From Sipunculus nudus (lineage: Eukaryota; Annelida; Sipuncula; Golfingiida; Sipunculidae): a stretch of 64,000 nt of DNA. Under the pieces are notes generated by a model. The model saw only the letters and a program-made list of their open reading frames with translations, was not told the DNA's origin and made no database searches. Positions 49,025 to 63,300 of this stretch are shown piece after piece; position 1 is the first letter of the stretch; each line of letters starts with the position of its first letter. The position numbers and the translations under genes are program-made. The DNA lies in assembly GCA_026874595.1 (NCBI GenBank), contig CM049317.1, positions 62,285,118 through 62,349,117 on the forward strand, given 5' to 3'.

Positions 49025-52000
49025 TCAGTGTGTATTTTTAGGAAAATGCTGCATTTCTGTTAAGATTTTGCCATAAGCAAAGAAAAAGCAAAGCATCAGC
49101 AAAGTGTAAGCTAAGGGATTATGCCTACATAGTTGCTTTTTTTCACCATTTTCTGAAGAAATCATGTATTTTTGGACTTTGCGGGGGTCTAATAATGTCA
49201 GAAATGGTAAAACATTGTAGGTAAATTGTGTTAAAATTGGAAAATGGGTCCAATAAATCAATAAATGACTTTTTTAAAAAGAGCAGAATTATACATTATC
49301 GGTTTTGATCGAACGATATTGCCCTTACTTTTGATATTAATGTTCACTTTCCGGGACTGCTGTGTAGCCAGGGGACCCGTCTGTCACCATATGGTTCTTA
49401 TCAGTGTGTATTTTTAGGAAAATGCTGCATTTCTGTTGTGATTTTGCCGTAAGCAAAGAATTAGCAAAGCATCAGCAAAGTGTAAGCAAAGGGATTATGC
49501 CTTCATAGTTGCTTTTTTTCACCATTTTCTGAAGAAATCATGTATTTTCGGACTTTGCGGGGGTCTAATAATGTCAGAAATGGTAAAACATTGTAGGTAA
49601 ATTGTGTTAAAATTGGAAAATGGGTCAAAGAAATCAATAAATGACTTTTTTTAAAAATTGCAGAATTATACATTACCGGTTTTGATTGAACAATATTGCC
49701 CTTACTTTTGATATTAATGTTCACTAACCGGGACTGCTGTGTAGCCAGGGGACCCGTCTGTCCCCATATGGGTCATATCAGTGTGTATTTTTAGGAAAAT
49801 GCTGCATTTCTGTTAAGATTTTGCCATAAGCAAAGAAAAAGCAAAGCATCAGCAAAGTGTAAGCTAAGGGATTATGCCTACATAGTTGCTTTTTTTCACC
49901 ATTTTCTGAAGAAATCATGTATTTTTGGACTTTGCGGGGGTCTAATAATGTCAGAAATGGTAAAACATTGTAGGTAAATTGTGTTAAAATTGGAAAATGG
50001 GTCCAATAAATCAATAAATGACTTTTTTAAAAAGAGCAGAATTATACATTATCGGTTTTGATCGAACGATATTGCCCTTACTTTTGATATTAATGTTCAC
50101 TATCCGGGACTGCTGTGTAGCCAGGGAACCCGTCTGTCACCATTTGGTTCTTATCAGTGTGTATTTTTAGGAAAATGCTGCATTTCTGTTGTGATTTTTC
50201 CGTAAGCAAAGATTTAGCAAAGCATCAGCAAAGTGTAAGCAAAGGGATTATGCTTTCATAGTTGATTTTTTTCACCATTTTCTGAAGAAATCATGTATTT
50301 TTGGACTTTGCGGGGGTCTAATAATGTCAGAAATGGTAAAACACTGTAGGTAAATTGTGTTAAAATTGGAAAATGGGTCCAAGAAATCAATAAATGACTT
50401 TTTAAAAATAGCAGAATTATACATTATCGGTTTTGATCGAACGATATTGCCCTCACTTTTGATATTAATGTTCACTATGCGGGACTGCTGTGTAGCCAGG
50501 GGACCCGTCTGTCACCATATGGGTCATATCAGTGTGTTTTCTAGTAAAATGCTGCATTTCTTTTGAGATTTTGCCGTAAGCAAAGAATTAGCAAAGCATC
50601 AGCAAGGTGTAAGCAAAGGGATTATGCCTTCATAATTGCTCTTTGGCACCATTTTCTGAAGAAATCATGTATTTTCGGACTTTGCGGGGGTCTAATAATG
50701 TCAGAAATGGTAAAACATTGTAGGTAAATTGTGTTAAAATTGGAAAATGGGTCAAAGAAATCAATAAATGACTTTTTTAAAAATTGCAGAATTATACATT
50801 ACCGGTTTTGATTGAACAATATTGCCCTTACTTTTGATATTAATGTTCACTAACCGGGACTGCTGTGTAGCCAGGGGACCCGTCTGTCCCCATATGGGTC
50901 ATATCAGTGTGTTTTTTAGGAAAATGCTGCATTTCTTTTGAGATTTTGCCGTAAGCAAAGAATTAGCAAAGCATCAGCAAGGTGTAAGCAAAGGGATTAT
51001 GCCTTCATAATTGCTCTTTGGCACCATTTTCTGAAGAAATAATGTATTTTTGGACTTTGCGGGGGTCTAATAATGTCAGAAATGGTAAAACACTGTAGGT
51101 AAATTGTGTTAAAATTGGAAAATGGGTCCAAGAAATCAATAAATGACTTTTTTAAAAATTGCAGAATTATACATTTTCGGTTTTGATCGAACGATATTGC
51201 CCTTACTTTTGATATTAATGTTCACTTTCCGGGACTGCTGTGTAGCCAGGGGACCCGTCTGTCACCATATGGTTCTTATCAGTGTGTATTTTTAGGAAAA
51301 TGCTGCATTTCTGTTGTGATTTTGCCGTAAGCAAAGAATTAGCAAAGCATCAGCAAAGTGTAAGCAAAGGGATTATGCCTTCATAGTTGCTTTTTTTCAC
51401 CATTTTCTGAAGAAATCATGTATTTTCGGACTTTGCGGGGGTCTAATAATGTCAGAAATGGTAAAACACTGTAGGTAAATTGTGTTTAAATTGGAAAATG
51501 GGTCAAAGAAATCAATAAATGACTTTTTAAAAAATTGCAGAATTATACATTACCGGTTTTGATTGAACAATATTGCCCTTACTTTTGATATTAATGTTCA
51601 CTAACCGGGACTGCTGTGTAGCCAGGGGACCCGTCTGTCCCCATATGGGTCATATCAGTGTGTTTTTTTAGGAAAATGCTGCATTTCTGTTGTGATTTTG
51701 CCGTAAGCAAAGAATTAGCAAAGCATCAGCAAAGTGTAAGCAAAGGGATTATGCCTTCATAATTGCTCTTTGGCACCATTTTCTGAAGAAATAATGTATT
51801 TTTGGACTTTGCGGGGGTCTAATAATGTCAGAAATGGTAAAACACTGTAGGTAAATTGTGTTAAAATTGGAAAATGGGTCCAAGAAATCAATAAATGACT
51901 TTTATAAAAATTGCAGAATTATACATTTTCGGTTTTGATCGAACGATATTGCCCTTACTTTTGATACTAATGTTCACTAACCGGGACTGCTGTGTAGCCA

Positions 52001-53905
52001 GGGGACCCGTCTGTCACCATATGGGTCATATCAGTGTGTTTTTTTAGGAAAATGCTGCATTTCTGTTGTGATTTTGCCGTAAGCAAAGAATAAGCAAAGC
52101 ATCAGCAAAGTGTAAGCAAAGGGATTATGCCTTCATAATTGCTTTTTGGCACCATTTTCTGAAGAAATAATGTATTTTTGGGCTTTGTGGGGGTCTGATA
52201 ATGTCAGAAATGGTGAAACACTGTAGGTAAATTCTGTTAAAATTAGAAAATGGGTCCCAGGAATCAATAAATGACTTTTTTAAAGTAGCAGAATTATACA
52301 TTTGTGGTTTTGATTGAACGGTATTGCCCTTACTTTTGATATTAATGTTCACTAACCGGGACTGCTGTGTAGCCAGGGGACCCGTCTGTTTCCGTATGGG
52401 TCATATCAGTGTGTATTTAGAGGAAAATGCTGCATTTCTGTTGCGATTTTGCCGTAAGCAAAGAATAAGCAAAGCATCAGCAAAGTGTAAGCAAAGGGAT
52501 TATGCCTTCATAATTGCTTTTTGGCACCATTTTCTGAAGAAATAATGTTTTTTAGGTATTGCGGGGGTCTAATAATGTCTGAAATGGTGAAACACTGTAG
52601 GTATATTGTGTTAAAATTGGAAAATGGGTCAAAGAAATCAATAAATGACTTTTTTAAAAATAGCAGAATTATACATTTCCGGTTTTGATCGAACGATATT
52701 GCCCTTACTTTTGATATTAATGTTCACTAACCGGGACTGCTGTGTAGCCAGGGGACCCGTCTGTTTCCATATGGGTCATATCAGTGTGTATTTTTAGGAA
52801 AATGCTGCATTTCTGTTAAGATTTTGCCATAAGCAAATAAAAAGCAAAGCATCAGCAAAGTGTAAGCAAAGGGATTATGCTTTCATAGTTGATTTTTTTC
52901 ACCATTTTCTGAAGAAATCATGTATTTTTGGACTTTGCGGGGGTCTAATAATGTCAGAAATGGTAAAACACTGTAGGTAAATTGTGTTAAATTGGAAAAT
53001 GGGTCCAAGAAATCAATAAATGACTTTTTAAAAATAGCAGAATTATACATTATCGGTTTTGATCGAACGATATTGCCCTCACTTTTGATATTAATGTTCA
53101 CTATGCGGGACTGCTGTATAGCCAGGGGACCCGTCTGTCACCATATGCTTCTTATCAGTGTTTATTTTTAGGAAAATGCTGCATTTCTGTTGTGATTTTG
53201 CCGTAAGCACAGAATAAGCAAAGCATCAGCAAAGTGTAAGCAAAGGGATTATGCCTTCATAATTGCTTTTCGGCACCATTTTCTGAAAAAATAATGTATT
53301 TTTCGGCTTTGCGGGGGTCTAATAATGTCAGAAATGGTAAAACACTGTAGGTAAATTCTGTTAAAATTAGAAAATGGGTCCCAGGAATCAATAAATGACT
53401 TTTTTATAGTAGCAGAATTATACATTTATGGTTTTCATTGAACGATATTGCTCTTACTTTTGATATTAATGTTCACTAACCGGGACTGCTGTGTAGCCAG
53501 GGGACCCGTCTGTCACCATATGGTTCTTATCAGTGTGTATTTATAGGAAAATGCTGCATTTCTGTTGTGATTTTGCCGTAAGCAAAGAATTAGCAAAGCA
53601 TCAGCAAGGTGTAAGCAAAGGGATTATGCCTTCATAATTGCTCTTTGGCACCATTTTCTGAAGAAATAATGTATTTTTGGACTTTGCGGGGGTCTAATAA
53701 TGTCAGAAATGGTAAAACACTGTAGGTAAATTGTGTTAAAATTGGAAAATGGGTCCAAGAAATCAATAAATGACTTTTTTAAAAATTGCAGAATTATACA
53801 TTATCGGTTTTGATCGAACGATATTGCCCTTACTTTTGATATTAATGTTCACTTTCCGGGACTGCTGTGTAGCCAGGGGACCCGTCTGTCACCATATGGT
53901 TCTTA
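49025..53905. repeat. Common module M, copy 5 (alpha type)
   Basis: 4,881 bp. Alpha markers: A at 49,276, C at 50,541 and A at 51,733. It follows a compact Vb directly, so the alpha identity of M does not depend on which form of variable module precedes it. Confidence 0.85.
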
Positions 53906-56900
53906 TCAGTGTGTATTTTTAGGAAAATGCTGCATTTCTGTTAAGATTTTGCCATAAGCAAAGAAAAAGCAAAGCATCAGCAAAGTGTAATCTAAGGGAT
54001 TATGCCTACATAGTTGCTTTTTTTCACCATTTTCTGAAGAAATCATGTATTTTTGGACTTTGCGGGGGTCTAATAATGTCAGAAATGGTAAAACATTGTA
54101 GGTAAATTGTGTTAAAATTGGAAAATGGGTCCAATAAATCAATAAATGACTTTTTTAAAAATAGCAGAATTATACATTATCGGTTTTGATCGAACGATAT
54201 TGCCCTTACTTTTGATATTAATGTTCACTATGCGGGACTGATGTGTAGCCAGGGGACCCGTCTGTCACCATTTGGGTCATATCAGTGTGTATTTTTAGGA
54301 AAATGCTGCATTTCTGTTGTGATTTTGCCGTAAGCAAAGAATAAGCAAAGCATCAGCAAAGTGTAAGCAAAGGGATTATGCCTTCATAATTGCTTTTTGG
54401 CACCATTTTCTGAAGAAATAATGTATTTTTTTGGCATTGCGGGGGTCTAATAATGTCAGAAATGGTGAAACACTGTAGGTAAATTGTGTTTAAATTGGAA
54501 AATGGGTCAAAGAAATCTATAAATGACTTTTTTAAAAATAGCAGAATTATACATTTCCGGTTTTGATCGAACGATATTGCTCTTACTTTTGATATTAATG
54601 TTCACTAACCGGGACTGCTGTGTAGCCAGGGGACCCGTCTGTTTCCATTTGGGTCATATCAGTGCTTATTTTTAGTAATATGTTTAATTTCTGTTGTGAT
54701 TTTACTATAAGCAAAGAATAAGCAAAGCATAAAAAAAAGTGTAAGCAAAGGGATTATGCCTGCATAGTTGCTTTTTGGCACCATTTTCTGAAGAAATAAT
54801 GTATTTTTGGACTTTGCGGGGGTCTAGTAATGTCAGAAATGGTAAAACATTGTAGGTAAATTGAGTTAAAATTGGAAAATGGGTCCAATAAATCAATAAA
54901 TGACTTTTTTAAAAATTGCAGAATTTGCAGAAATGGTAAAACACTGTAGATAAATTGTGTTAAAATTGGAAAATGGGTCCAATAAATCAATAAATGACTT
55001 TTTTAAAAATTGCAGAATTATACATTTGCGGTTTTGATTGAACGATATTGCCCTTACTTTTGATATTAATGTTCACTAACCGGGACTGCTGTGTAGCCAG
55101 GGGACCCGTCTGTTTTCCTATGGGTCATATCAGTGTGTATTTTTAGGAAAATGCTGCATTTCTGTTGTGATTTTGCCGTAAGCAAAAAATAAGCAAAGCA
55201 TCAACAAAGTGTAAGCAAAGTGATTATGCCTTCATAATTGCTTTTTTTTCACCATTCTCTGAAGAAATAATGTATTTTTGGACTTTGCGGGGGGGCTTAT
55301 AATGTCAGAAATGGTAAAACATTGTAGGTAAATTGTGTTAAAATTGGAAAATGGGTCAAAGAAATCAATAAATGACTTTTTTTGAAAATTGCAGAATTAT
55401 ACATTACCGGTTTTGATTGAACAATATTGCCCTTACTTTTGATATTAATGTTCACTTACCGGGACTGCTGTGTAGCCAGGGGACCCGTCTGTATCCATAT
55501 GGGTCATATCAGTTTGTATTTTTAGGAAAATGCTGCATTTCTGTTGTGATTTTGCCGTAAGCAAAGAATTAGCAAAGCATCAGCAAGGTGTAAGCAAAGG
55601 GATTATGCCTTCATAATTGCTTTTTGGCACCATTTTCTGAAGAAATAATGTATTTTTGGACTTTGCGCGGGTCTTATAATGTCAGAAATGGTAAAACATT
55701 GTAAGTAAATTGTGTTAACATTGGAAAATTGGTCCAAGAAATCAATAAATGACTTTTTTTAAAAATAGAAGAATTATACATTATCGGTTTTGATCGAACG
55801 ATATTGCCCTTACTTTTGATATTAATGTTCACTAACCGGGACTGCTGTGTAGCCAGGGGACCCGTCTGTCCCCATATGGGTCATATTAGTGTGTATTTTT
55901 AGGAAAATGCTGCATTTCTGTTGTGATTTTGCCGTAAGCAAAGAATAAGCAAAGCATCAGCAAAGTGTAAGCAAAGGGATTATGCCTTCATAGTTGCTTT
56001 TTTTCACCATTTTCTGAAGAAATAATGTATTTTTGGACTTTGCGATGGTCTAATAATGTCAGAAATGGTAAAACACTGTAGGTAAATTGTGTTAAAATTG
56101 GAAAATGGGTCCAATAAATCAATAAATGACTTTTTTAAAAATTGCAGAATTATACATTACCGGTTTTGATTGAACAATATTGCCCTTACTTTTGATATTA
56201 ATGTTCACTAACCGGGACTGCTGTGTAGCCAGGGGACCCGTCTGTCCCCATATGGGTCATATCAGTGTGTTTTTTAGGAAAATGCTGCATTTCTTTTGAG
56301 ATTTTGCCGTAAGCAAAGAATTAGCAAAGCATCAGCAAGGTGTAAGCAAAGGGATTATGCCTTCATAATTCCTCTTTGGCACCATTTTCTGAAAAAAATA
56401 ATGTATTTTTGGGCTTTGCGGGGGTCTAATAATGTCAGAAATGGTAAAACACTGTAGGTAAATTCTGTTAAAATTAGAAAATGGGTCCCAGGAATCAATA
56501 AATGACTTTTTTAAAAATTGCAGAATTATACATTACCGGTTTTGATTGAACAATATTGCCCTTACTTTTGATATTAATGTTCACTAACCGGGACTGCTGT
56601 GTAGCCAGGGGACCCGTCTGTCCCCATATGGGTCATATCAGTGTGTTTTTATAGGAAAATGCTGCATTCCTGTTGTGATTTTGCCGTAAGCAAAGAATTA
56701 GCAAAGCATCAGCAAGGTGTAAGCAAAGGGATTATGCCTTCATAATTGCTCTTTGGCACCATTTTCTGAAGAAATAATGTATTTTTGGACTTTGCGGGGG
56801 TCTAATAATGTCAGAAATGGTAAAACACTGTAGGTAAATTGTGTTAAAATTGGAAAATGGGTCCAAGAAATCAATAAATGACTTTTTTAAAAATTGCAGA

Positions 56901-59900
56901 ATTATACATTATCGGTTTTGATCGAACGATATTGCCCTTACTTTTGATATTAATGTTCACTTTCCGGGACTACTGTGTAGCCAGGGGACCCGTCTGTCAC
57001 CATATGGTTCTTATCAGTGTGTATTTTTAGGAAAATGCTGCATTTCTGTTGTGATTTTGCCGTAAGCAAAGAATTAGCAAAGCATCAGCAAAGTGTAAGC
57101 AAAGGGATTATGCCTTCATAGTTGCTTTTTTTCACCATTTTCTGAAGAAATCATGTATTTTCGGACTTTGCGGGGGTCTAATAATGTCAGAAATGGTAAA
57201 ACATTGTAGGTAAATTGTGTTAAAATTGGAAAATGGGTCAAAGAAATCAATAAATGACTTTTTTAAAAATTGCAGAATTATACATTACCGGTTTTGATTG
57301 AACAATATTGCCCTTACTTTTGATATTAATGTTCACCAACCGGGACTGCTGTGTAGCCAGGGGACCCGTCTGTCCCCATATGTGTCATATCAGTGTGTTT
57401 TTTTAGGAAAATGCTGCATTTCTGTTGTGATTTTGCCGTAAGCAAAGAATTAGCAAAGCATCAGCAAGGTGTAAGCAAAGGGATTATGCCTTCATAATTG
57501 CTCTTTGGCACCATTTTCTGAAAAAAATAATGTATTTTTGGGCTTTGCGGGGGTCTAATAATGTCAGAAATGGTAAAACACTGTAGGTAAATTCTGTTAA
57601 AATTAGAAAATGGGTCCCAGGAATCAATAAATGACTTTTTTAAAGGAGCAGAATTATACATTTATGGTTTTCATTGAACGATATTGCTCTTACTTTTGAT
57701 ATTAATGTTCACTAACCGGGACTGCTGTGTAGCCAGGGGACCCGTCTGTCACCATATGGGTCATATCAGTGTGTATTTATAGGAAAATGCTGTATTTCTG
57801 TTGTGATTTTGCCGTAAGCAAAGAATTAGCAAAGCATCAGCAAGGTGTAAGCAAAGGGATTATGCCTTCATAATTGCTCTTTGGCACCATTTTCTGAAGA
57901 AATCATGTATTTTTGGACTTAGCGGGGGTCTAATAATGTCAGAAATGGTAAAACACTGTAGGTAATTGTGTTAAAATTGGAAAATGGGTCCAAGAAATCA
58001 ATAAATAACTTTTTTAAAAATTGCAGAATTATACATTATCGGTTTTGATCGAACGATATTGCCCTTACTTTTGATATTAATGTTAACTTTCCGGGACTGC
58101 TGTGTAGCCAGGGGACCCGTCTGTCACCATATGGTTCTTATCAGTGTGTATTTTTAGGAAAATGCTGCATTTCTGTTGTGATTTTGCCGTAAGCAAAGAA
58201 TTAGCAAAGCATCAGCAAAGTGTAAGCAAAGGGATTATGCCTTCATAGTTGCTTTTTTTCACCATTTTCTGAAGAAATCATGTATTTTCGGACTTTGCGG
58301 GGGTCTAATAATGTCAGAAATGGTAAAACATTGTAGGTAAATTGTGTTAAAATTGGAAAATGGGTCAAAGAAATCAATAAATGACTTTTTAAAAAATTGC
58401 AGAATTATACATTACCGGTTTTGATTGAACAATATTGCCCTTACTTTTGATATTAATGTTCACTAACCGGGACTGCTGTGTAGCCAGGGGACCCGTCTGT
58501 CCCCATATGGGTCATATCAGTGTGTTTTTTTAGGAAAATGCTGCATTTCTGTTGTGATTTTGCCGTAAGCAAAGAATTAGCAAAGCATCAGCAAGGTGTA
58601 AGCAAAGGGATTATGCCTTCATAATTGCTCTTTGGCACCATTTTCTGAAGAAATCATGTATTTTTGGACTTAGCGGGGGTCTAATAATGTCAGAAATGGT
58701 GAAACACTGTAGGTAAATTCTGTTAAAATTAGAAAATGGGTCCCAGGAATCAATAAATGACTTTTTTAAAGTAGCAGAATTATACATTTGTGGTTTTGAT
58801 TGAACGGTATTGCCCTTACTTTTGATATTAATGTTCACTAACCGGGACTGCTGTGTAGCCAGGGGACCCGTCTGTTTCCGTATGGGTCATATCAGTGTGT
58901 ATTTAGAGGAAAATGCTGCATTTCTGTTGCGATTTTGCCGTAAGCAAAGAATAAGCAAAGCATCAGCAAAGTGTAAGCAAAGGGATTATGCCTTCATAAT
59001 TGCTTTTTGGCACCATTTTCTGAAGAAATAATGTTTTTTAGGTATTGCGGGGGTCTAATAATGTCTGAAATGGTGAAACACTGTAGGTAAATTGTGTTAA
59101 AATTGGAAAATGGGTCAAAGAAATCAATAAATGACTTTTTTAAAAATAGCAGAATTATACATTTCCGGTTTTGATCGAACGATATTGCCCTTACTTTTGA
59201 TATTAATGTTCACTAACCGGGACTGCTGTGTAGCCAGGGGACCCGTCTGTTTCCATATGGGTCATATCAGTGTGTATTTTTAGGAAAATGCTGCATTTCT
59301 GTTAAGATTTTGCCATAAGCAAAGAAAAAGCAAAGCATCAGCAAAGTGTAAGCAAAGGGATTATGCTTTCATAGTTGATTTTTTTCACCATTTTCTGAAG
59401 AAATCATGTATTTTTGGACTTTGCGGGGGTCTAATAATGTCAGAAATGGTAAAACACTGTAGGTAAATTGTGTTAAATTGGAAAATGGGTCCAAGAAATC
59501 AATAAATGACTTTTTAAAAATAGCAGAATTATACATTATCGGTTTTGATCCAACGATATTGCCCTCACTTTTGATATTAATGTTCACTATGCGGGACTGC
59601 TGTGTAGCCAGGGGACCCGTCTGTCACCATATGCTTCTTATCAGTGTTTATTTTTAGGAAAATGCTGCATTTCTGTTGTGATTTTGCCGTAAGCACAGAA
59701 TAAGCAAAGCATCAGCAAAGTGTAAGCAAAGGGATTATGCCTTCATAATTGCTTTTCGGCACCATTTTCTGAAAAAATAATGTATTTTTCGGCTTTGCGG
59801 GGGTCTAATAATGTCAGAAATGGTAAAACACTGTAGGTAAATTCTGTTAAAATTAGAAAATGGGTCCCAGGAATCAATAAATGACTTTTTTATAGTAGCA

Positions 59901-60391
59901 GAATTATACATTTATGGTTTTCATTGAACGATATTGCTCTTACTTTTGATATTAATGTTCACTAACCGGGACTGCTGTGTAGCCAGGGGACCCGTCTGTC
60001 ACCATATGGTTCTTATCAGTGTGTATTTATAGGAAAATGCTGCATTTCTGTTGTGATTTTGCCGTAAGCAAAGAATTAGCAAAGCATCAGCAAGGTGTAA
60101 GCAAAGGGATTATGCCTTCATAATTGCTCTTTGGCACCATTTTCTGAAGAAATAATGTATTTTTGGACTTTGCGGGGGTCTAATAATGTCAGAAATGGTA
60201 AAACACTGTAGGTAAATTGTGTTAAAATTGGAAAATGGGTCCAAGAAATCAATAAATGACTTTTTTAAAAATTGCAGAATTATACATTATCGGTTTTGAT
60301 CGAACGATATTGCCCTTACTTTTGATATTAATGTTCACTTTCCGGGACTGCTGTGTAGCCAGGGGACCCGTCTGTCACCATATGGTTCTTA
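53906..60391. repeat. Variable module Va, complete (alpha3)
   Basis: 6,486 bp, repeating alpha2's Va at offset 20,380, including the private ATTCCTCTTTGG change near 56,369. Confidence 0.85.
54834..55021. repeat. 94-bp partial duplication (alpha3)
   Basis: Fifth and last occurrence, same join and offset as in alpha1 and alpha2. Confidence 0.9.
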
Positions 60392-63300
60392 TCAGTGTGT
60401 ATTTTTAGGAAAATGCTGCATTTCTGTTAAGATTTTGCCATAAGCAAAGAAAAAGCAAAGCATCAGCAAAGTGTAAGCTAAGGGATTATGCCTACATAGT
60501 TGCTTTTTTTCACCATTTTCTGAAGAAATCATGTATTTTTGGACTTTGCGGGGGTCTAATAATGTCAGAAATGGTAAAACATTGTAGGTAAATTGTGTTA
60601 AAATTGGAAAATGGGTCCAATAAATCAATAAATGACTTTTTTCAAAAGAGCAGAATTATACATTATCGGTTTTGATCGAACGATATTGCCCTTACTTTTG
60701 ATATTAATGTTCACTTTCCGGGACTGCTGTGTAGCCAGGGGACCCGTCTGTCACCATATGGTTCTTATCAGTGTGTATTTTTAGGAAAATGCTGCATTTC
60801 TGTTGTGATTTTGCCGTAAGCAAAGAATTAGCAAAGCATCAGCAAAGTGTAAGCAAAGGGATTATGCCTTCATAGTTGCTTTTTTTCACCATTTTCTGAA
60901 GAAATCATGTATTTTCGGACTTTGCGGGGGTCTAATAATGTCAGAAATGGTAAAACATTGTAGGTAAATTGTGTTAAAATTGGAAAATGGGTCAAAGAAA
61001 TCAATAAATGACTTTTTTTAAAAATTGCAGAATTATACATTACCGGTTTTGATTGAACAATATTGCCCTTACTTTTGATATTAATGTTCACTAACCGGGA
61101 CTGCTGTGTAGCCAGGGGACCCGTCTGTCCCCATATGGGTCATATCAGTGTGTATTTTTAGGAAAATGCTGCATTTCTGTTAAGATTTTGCCATAAGCAA
61201 AGAAAAAGCAAAGCATCAGCAAAGTGTAAGCTAAGGGATTATGCCTACATAGTTGCTTTTTTTCACCATTTTCTGAAGAAATCATGTATTTTTGGACTTT
61301 GCGGGGGTCTAATAATGTCAGAAATGGTAAAACATTGTAGGTAAATTGTGTTAAAATTGGAAAATGGGTCCAATAAATCAATAAATGACTTTTTTAAAAA
61401 GAGCAGAATTATACATTATCGGTTTTGATCGAACGATATTGCCCTTACTTTTGATATTAATGTTCACTATCCGGGACTGCTGTGTAGCCAGGGAACCCGT
61501 CTGTCACCATTTGGTTCTTATCAGTGTGTATTTTTAGGAAAATGCTGCATTTCTGTTGTGATTTTTCCGTAAGCAAAGATTTAGCAAAGCATCAGCAAAG
61601 TGTAAGCAAAGGGATTATGCTTTCATAGTTGATTTTTTTCACCATTTTCTGAAGAAATCATGTATTTTTGGACTTTGCGGGGGTCTAATAATGTCAGAAA
61701 TGGTAAAACACTGTAGGTAAATTGTGTTAAAATTGGAAAATGGGTCCAAGAAATCAATAAATGACTTTTTAAAAATAGCAGAATTATACATTATCGGTTT
61801 TGATCGAACGATATTGCCCTCACTTTTGATATTAATGTTCACTATGCGGGACTGCTGTGTAGCCAGGGGACCCGTCTGTCACCATATGGGTCATATCAGT
61901 GTGTTTTTTAGTAAAATGCTGCATTTCTTTTGAGATTTTGCCGTAAGCAAAGAATTAGCAAAGCATCAGCAAGGTGTAAGCAAAGGGATTATGCCTTCAT
62001 AATTGCTCTTTGGCACCATTTTCTGAAGAAATCATGTATTTTCGGACTTTGCGGGGGTCTAATAATGTCAGAAATGGTAAAACATTGTAGGTAAATTGTG
62101 TTAAAATTGGAAAATGGGTCAAAGAAATCAATAAATGACTTTTTTAAAAATTGCAGAATTATACATTACCGGTTTTGATTGAACAATATTGCCCTTACTT
62201 TTGATATTAATGTTCACTAACCGGGACTGCTGTGTAGCCAGGGGACCCGTCTGTCCCCATATGGGTCATATCAGTGTGTTTTTTAGGAAAATGCTGCATT
62301 TCTTTTGAGATTTTGCCGTAAGCAAAGAATTAGCAAAGCATCAGCAAGGTGTAAGCAAAGGGATTATGCCTTCATAATTGCTCTTTGGCACCATTTTCTG
62401 AAGAAATAATGTATTTTTGGACTTTGCGGGGGTCTAATAATGTCAGAAATGGTAAAACACTGTAGGTAAATTGTGTTAAAATTGGAAAATGGGTCCAAGA
62501 AATCAATAAATGACTTTTTTAAAAATTGCAGAATTATACATTTTCGGTTTTGATCGAACGATATTGCCCTTACTTTTGATATTAATGTTCACTTTCCGGG
62601 ACTGCTGTGTAGCCAGGGGACCCGTCTGTCACCATATGGTTCTTATCAGTGTGTATTTTTAGGAAAATGCTGCATTTCTGTTGTGATTTTGCCGTAAGCA
62701 AAGAATTAGCAAAGCATCAGCAAAGTGTAAGCAAAGGGATTATGCCTTCATAGTTGCTTTTTTTCACCATTTTCTGAAGAAATCATGTATTTTCGGACTT
62801 TGCGGGGGTCTAATAATGTCAGAAATGGTAAAACACTGTAGGTAAATTGTGTTTAAATTGGAAAATGGGTCAAAGAAATCAATAAATGACTTTTTAAAAA
62901 ATTGCAGAATTATACATTACCGGTTTTGATTGAACAATATTGCCCTTACTTTTGATATTAATGTTCACTAACCGGGACTGCTGTGTAGCCAGGGGACCCG
63001 TCTGTCCCCATATGGGTCATATCAGTGTGTTTTTTTAGGAAAATGCTGCATTTCTGTTGTGATTTTGCCGTAAGCAAAGAATTAGCAAAGCATCAGCAAG
63101 GTGTAAGCAAAGGGATTATGCCTTCATAATTGCTCTTTGGCACCATTTTCTGAAGAAATAATGTATTTTTGGACTTTGCGGGGGTCTAATAATGTCAGAA
63201 ATGGTAAAACACTGTAGGTAAATTGTGTTAAAATTGGAAAATGGGTCCAAGAAATCAATAAATGACTTTTATAAAAATTGCAGAATTATACATTTTCGGT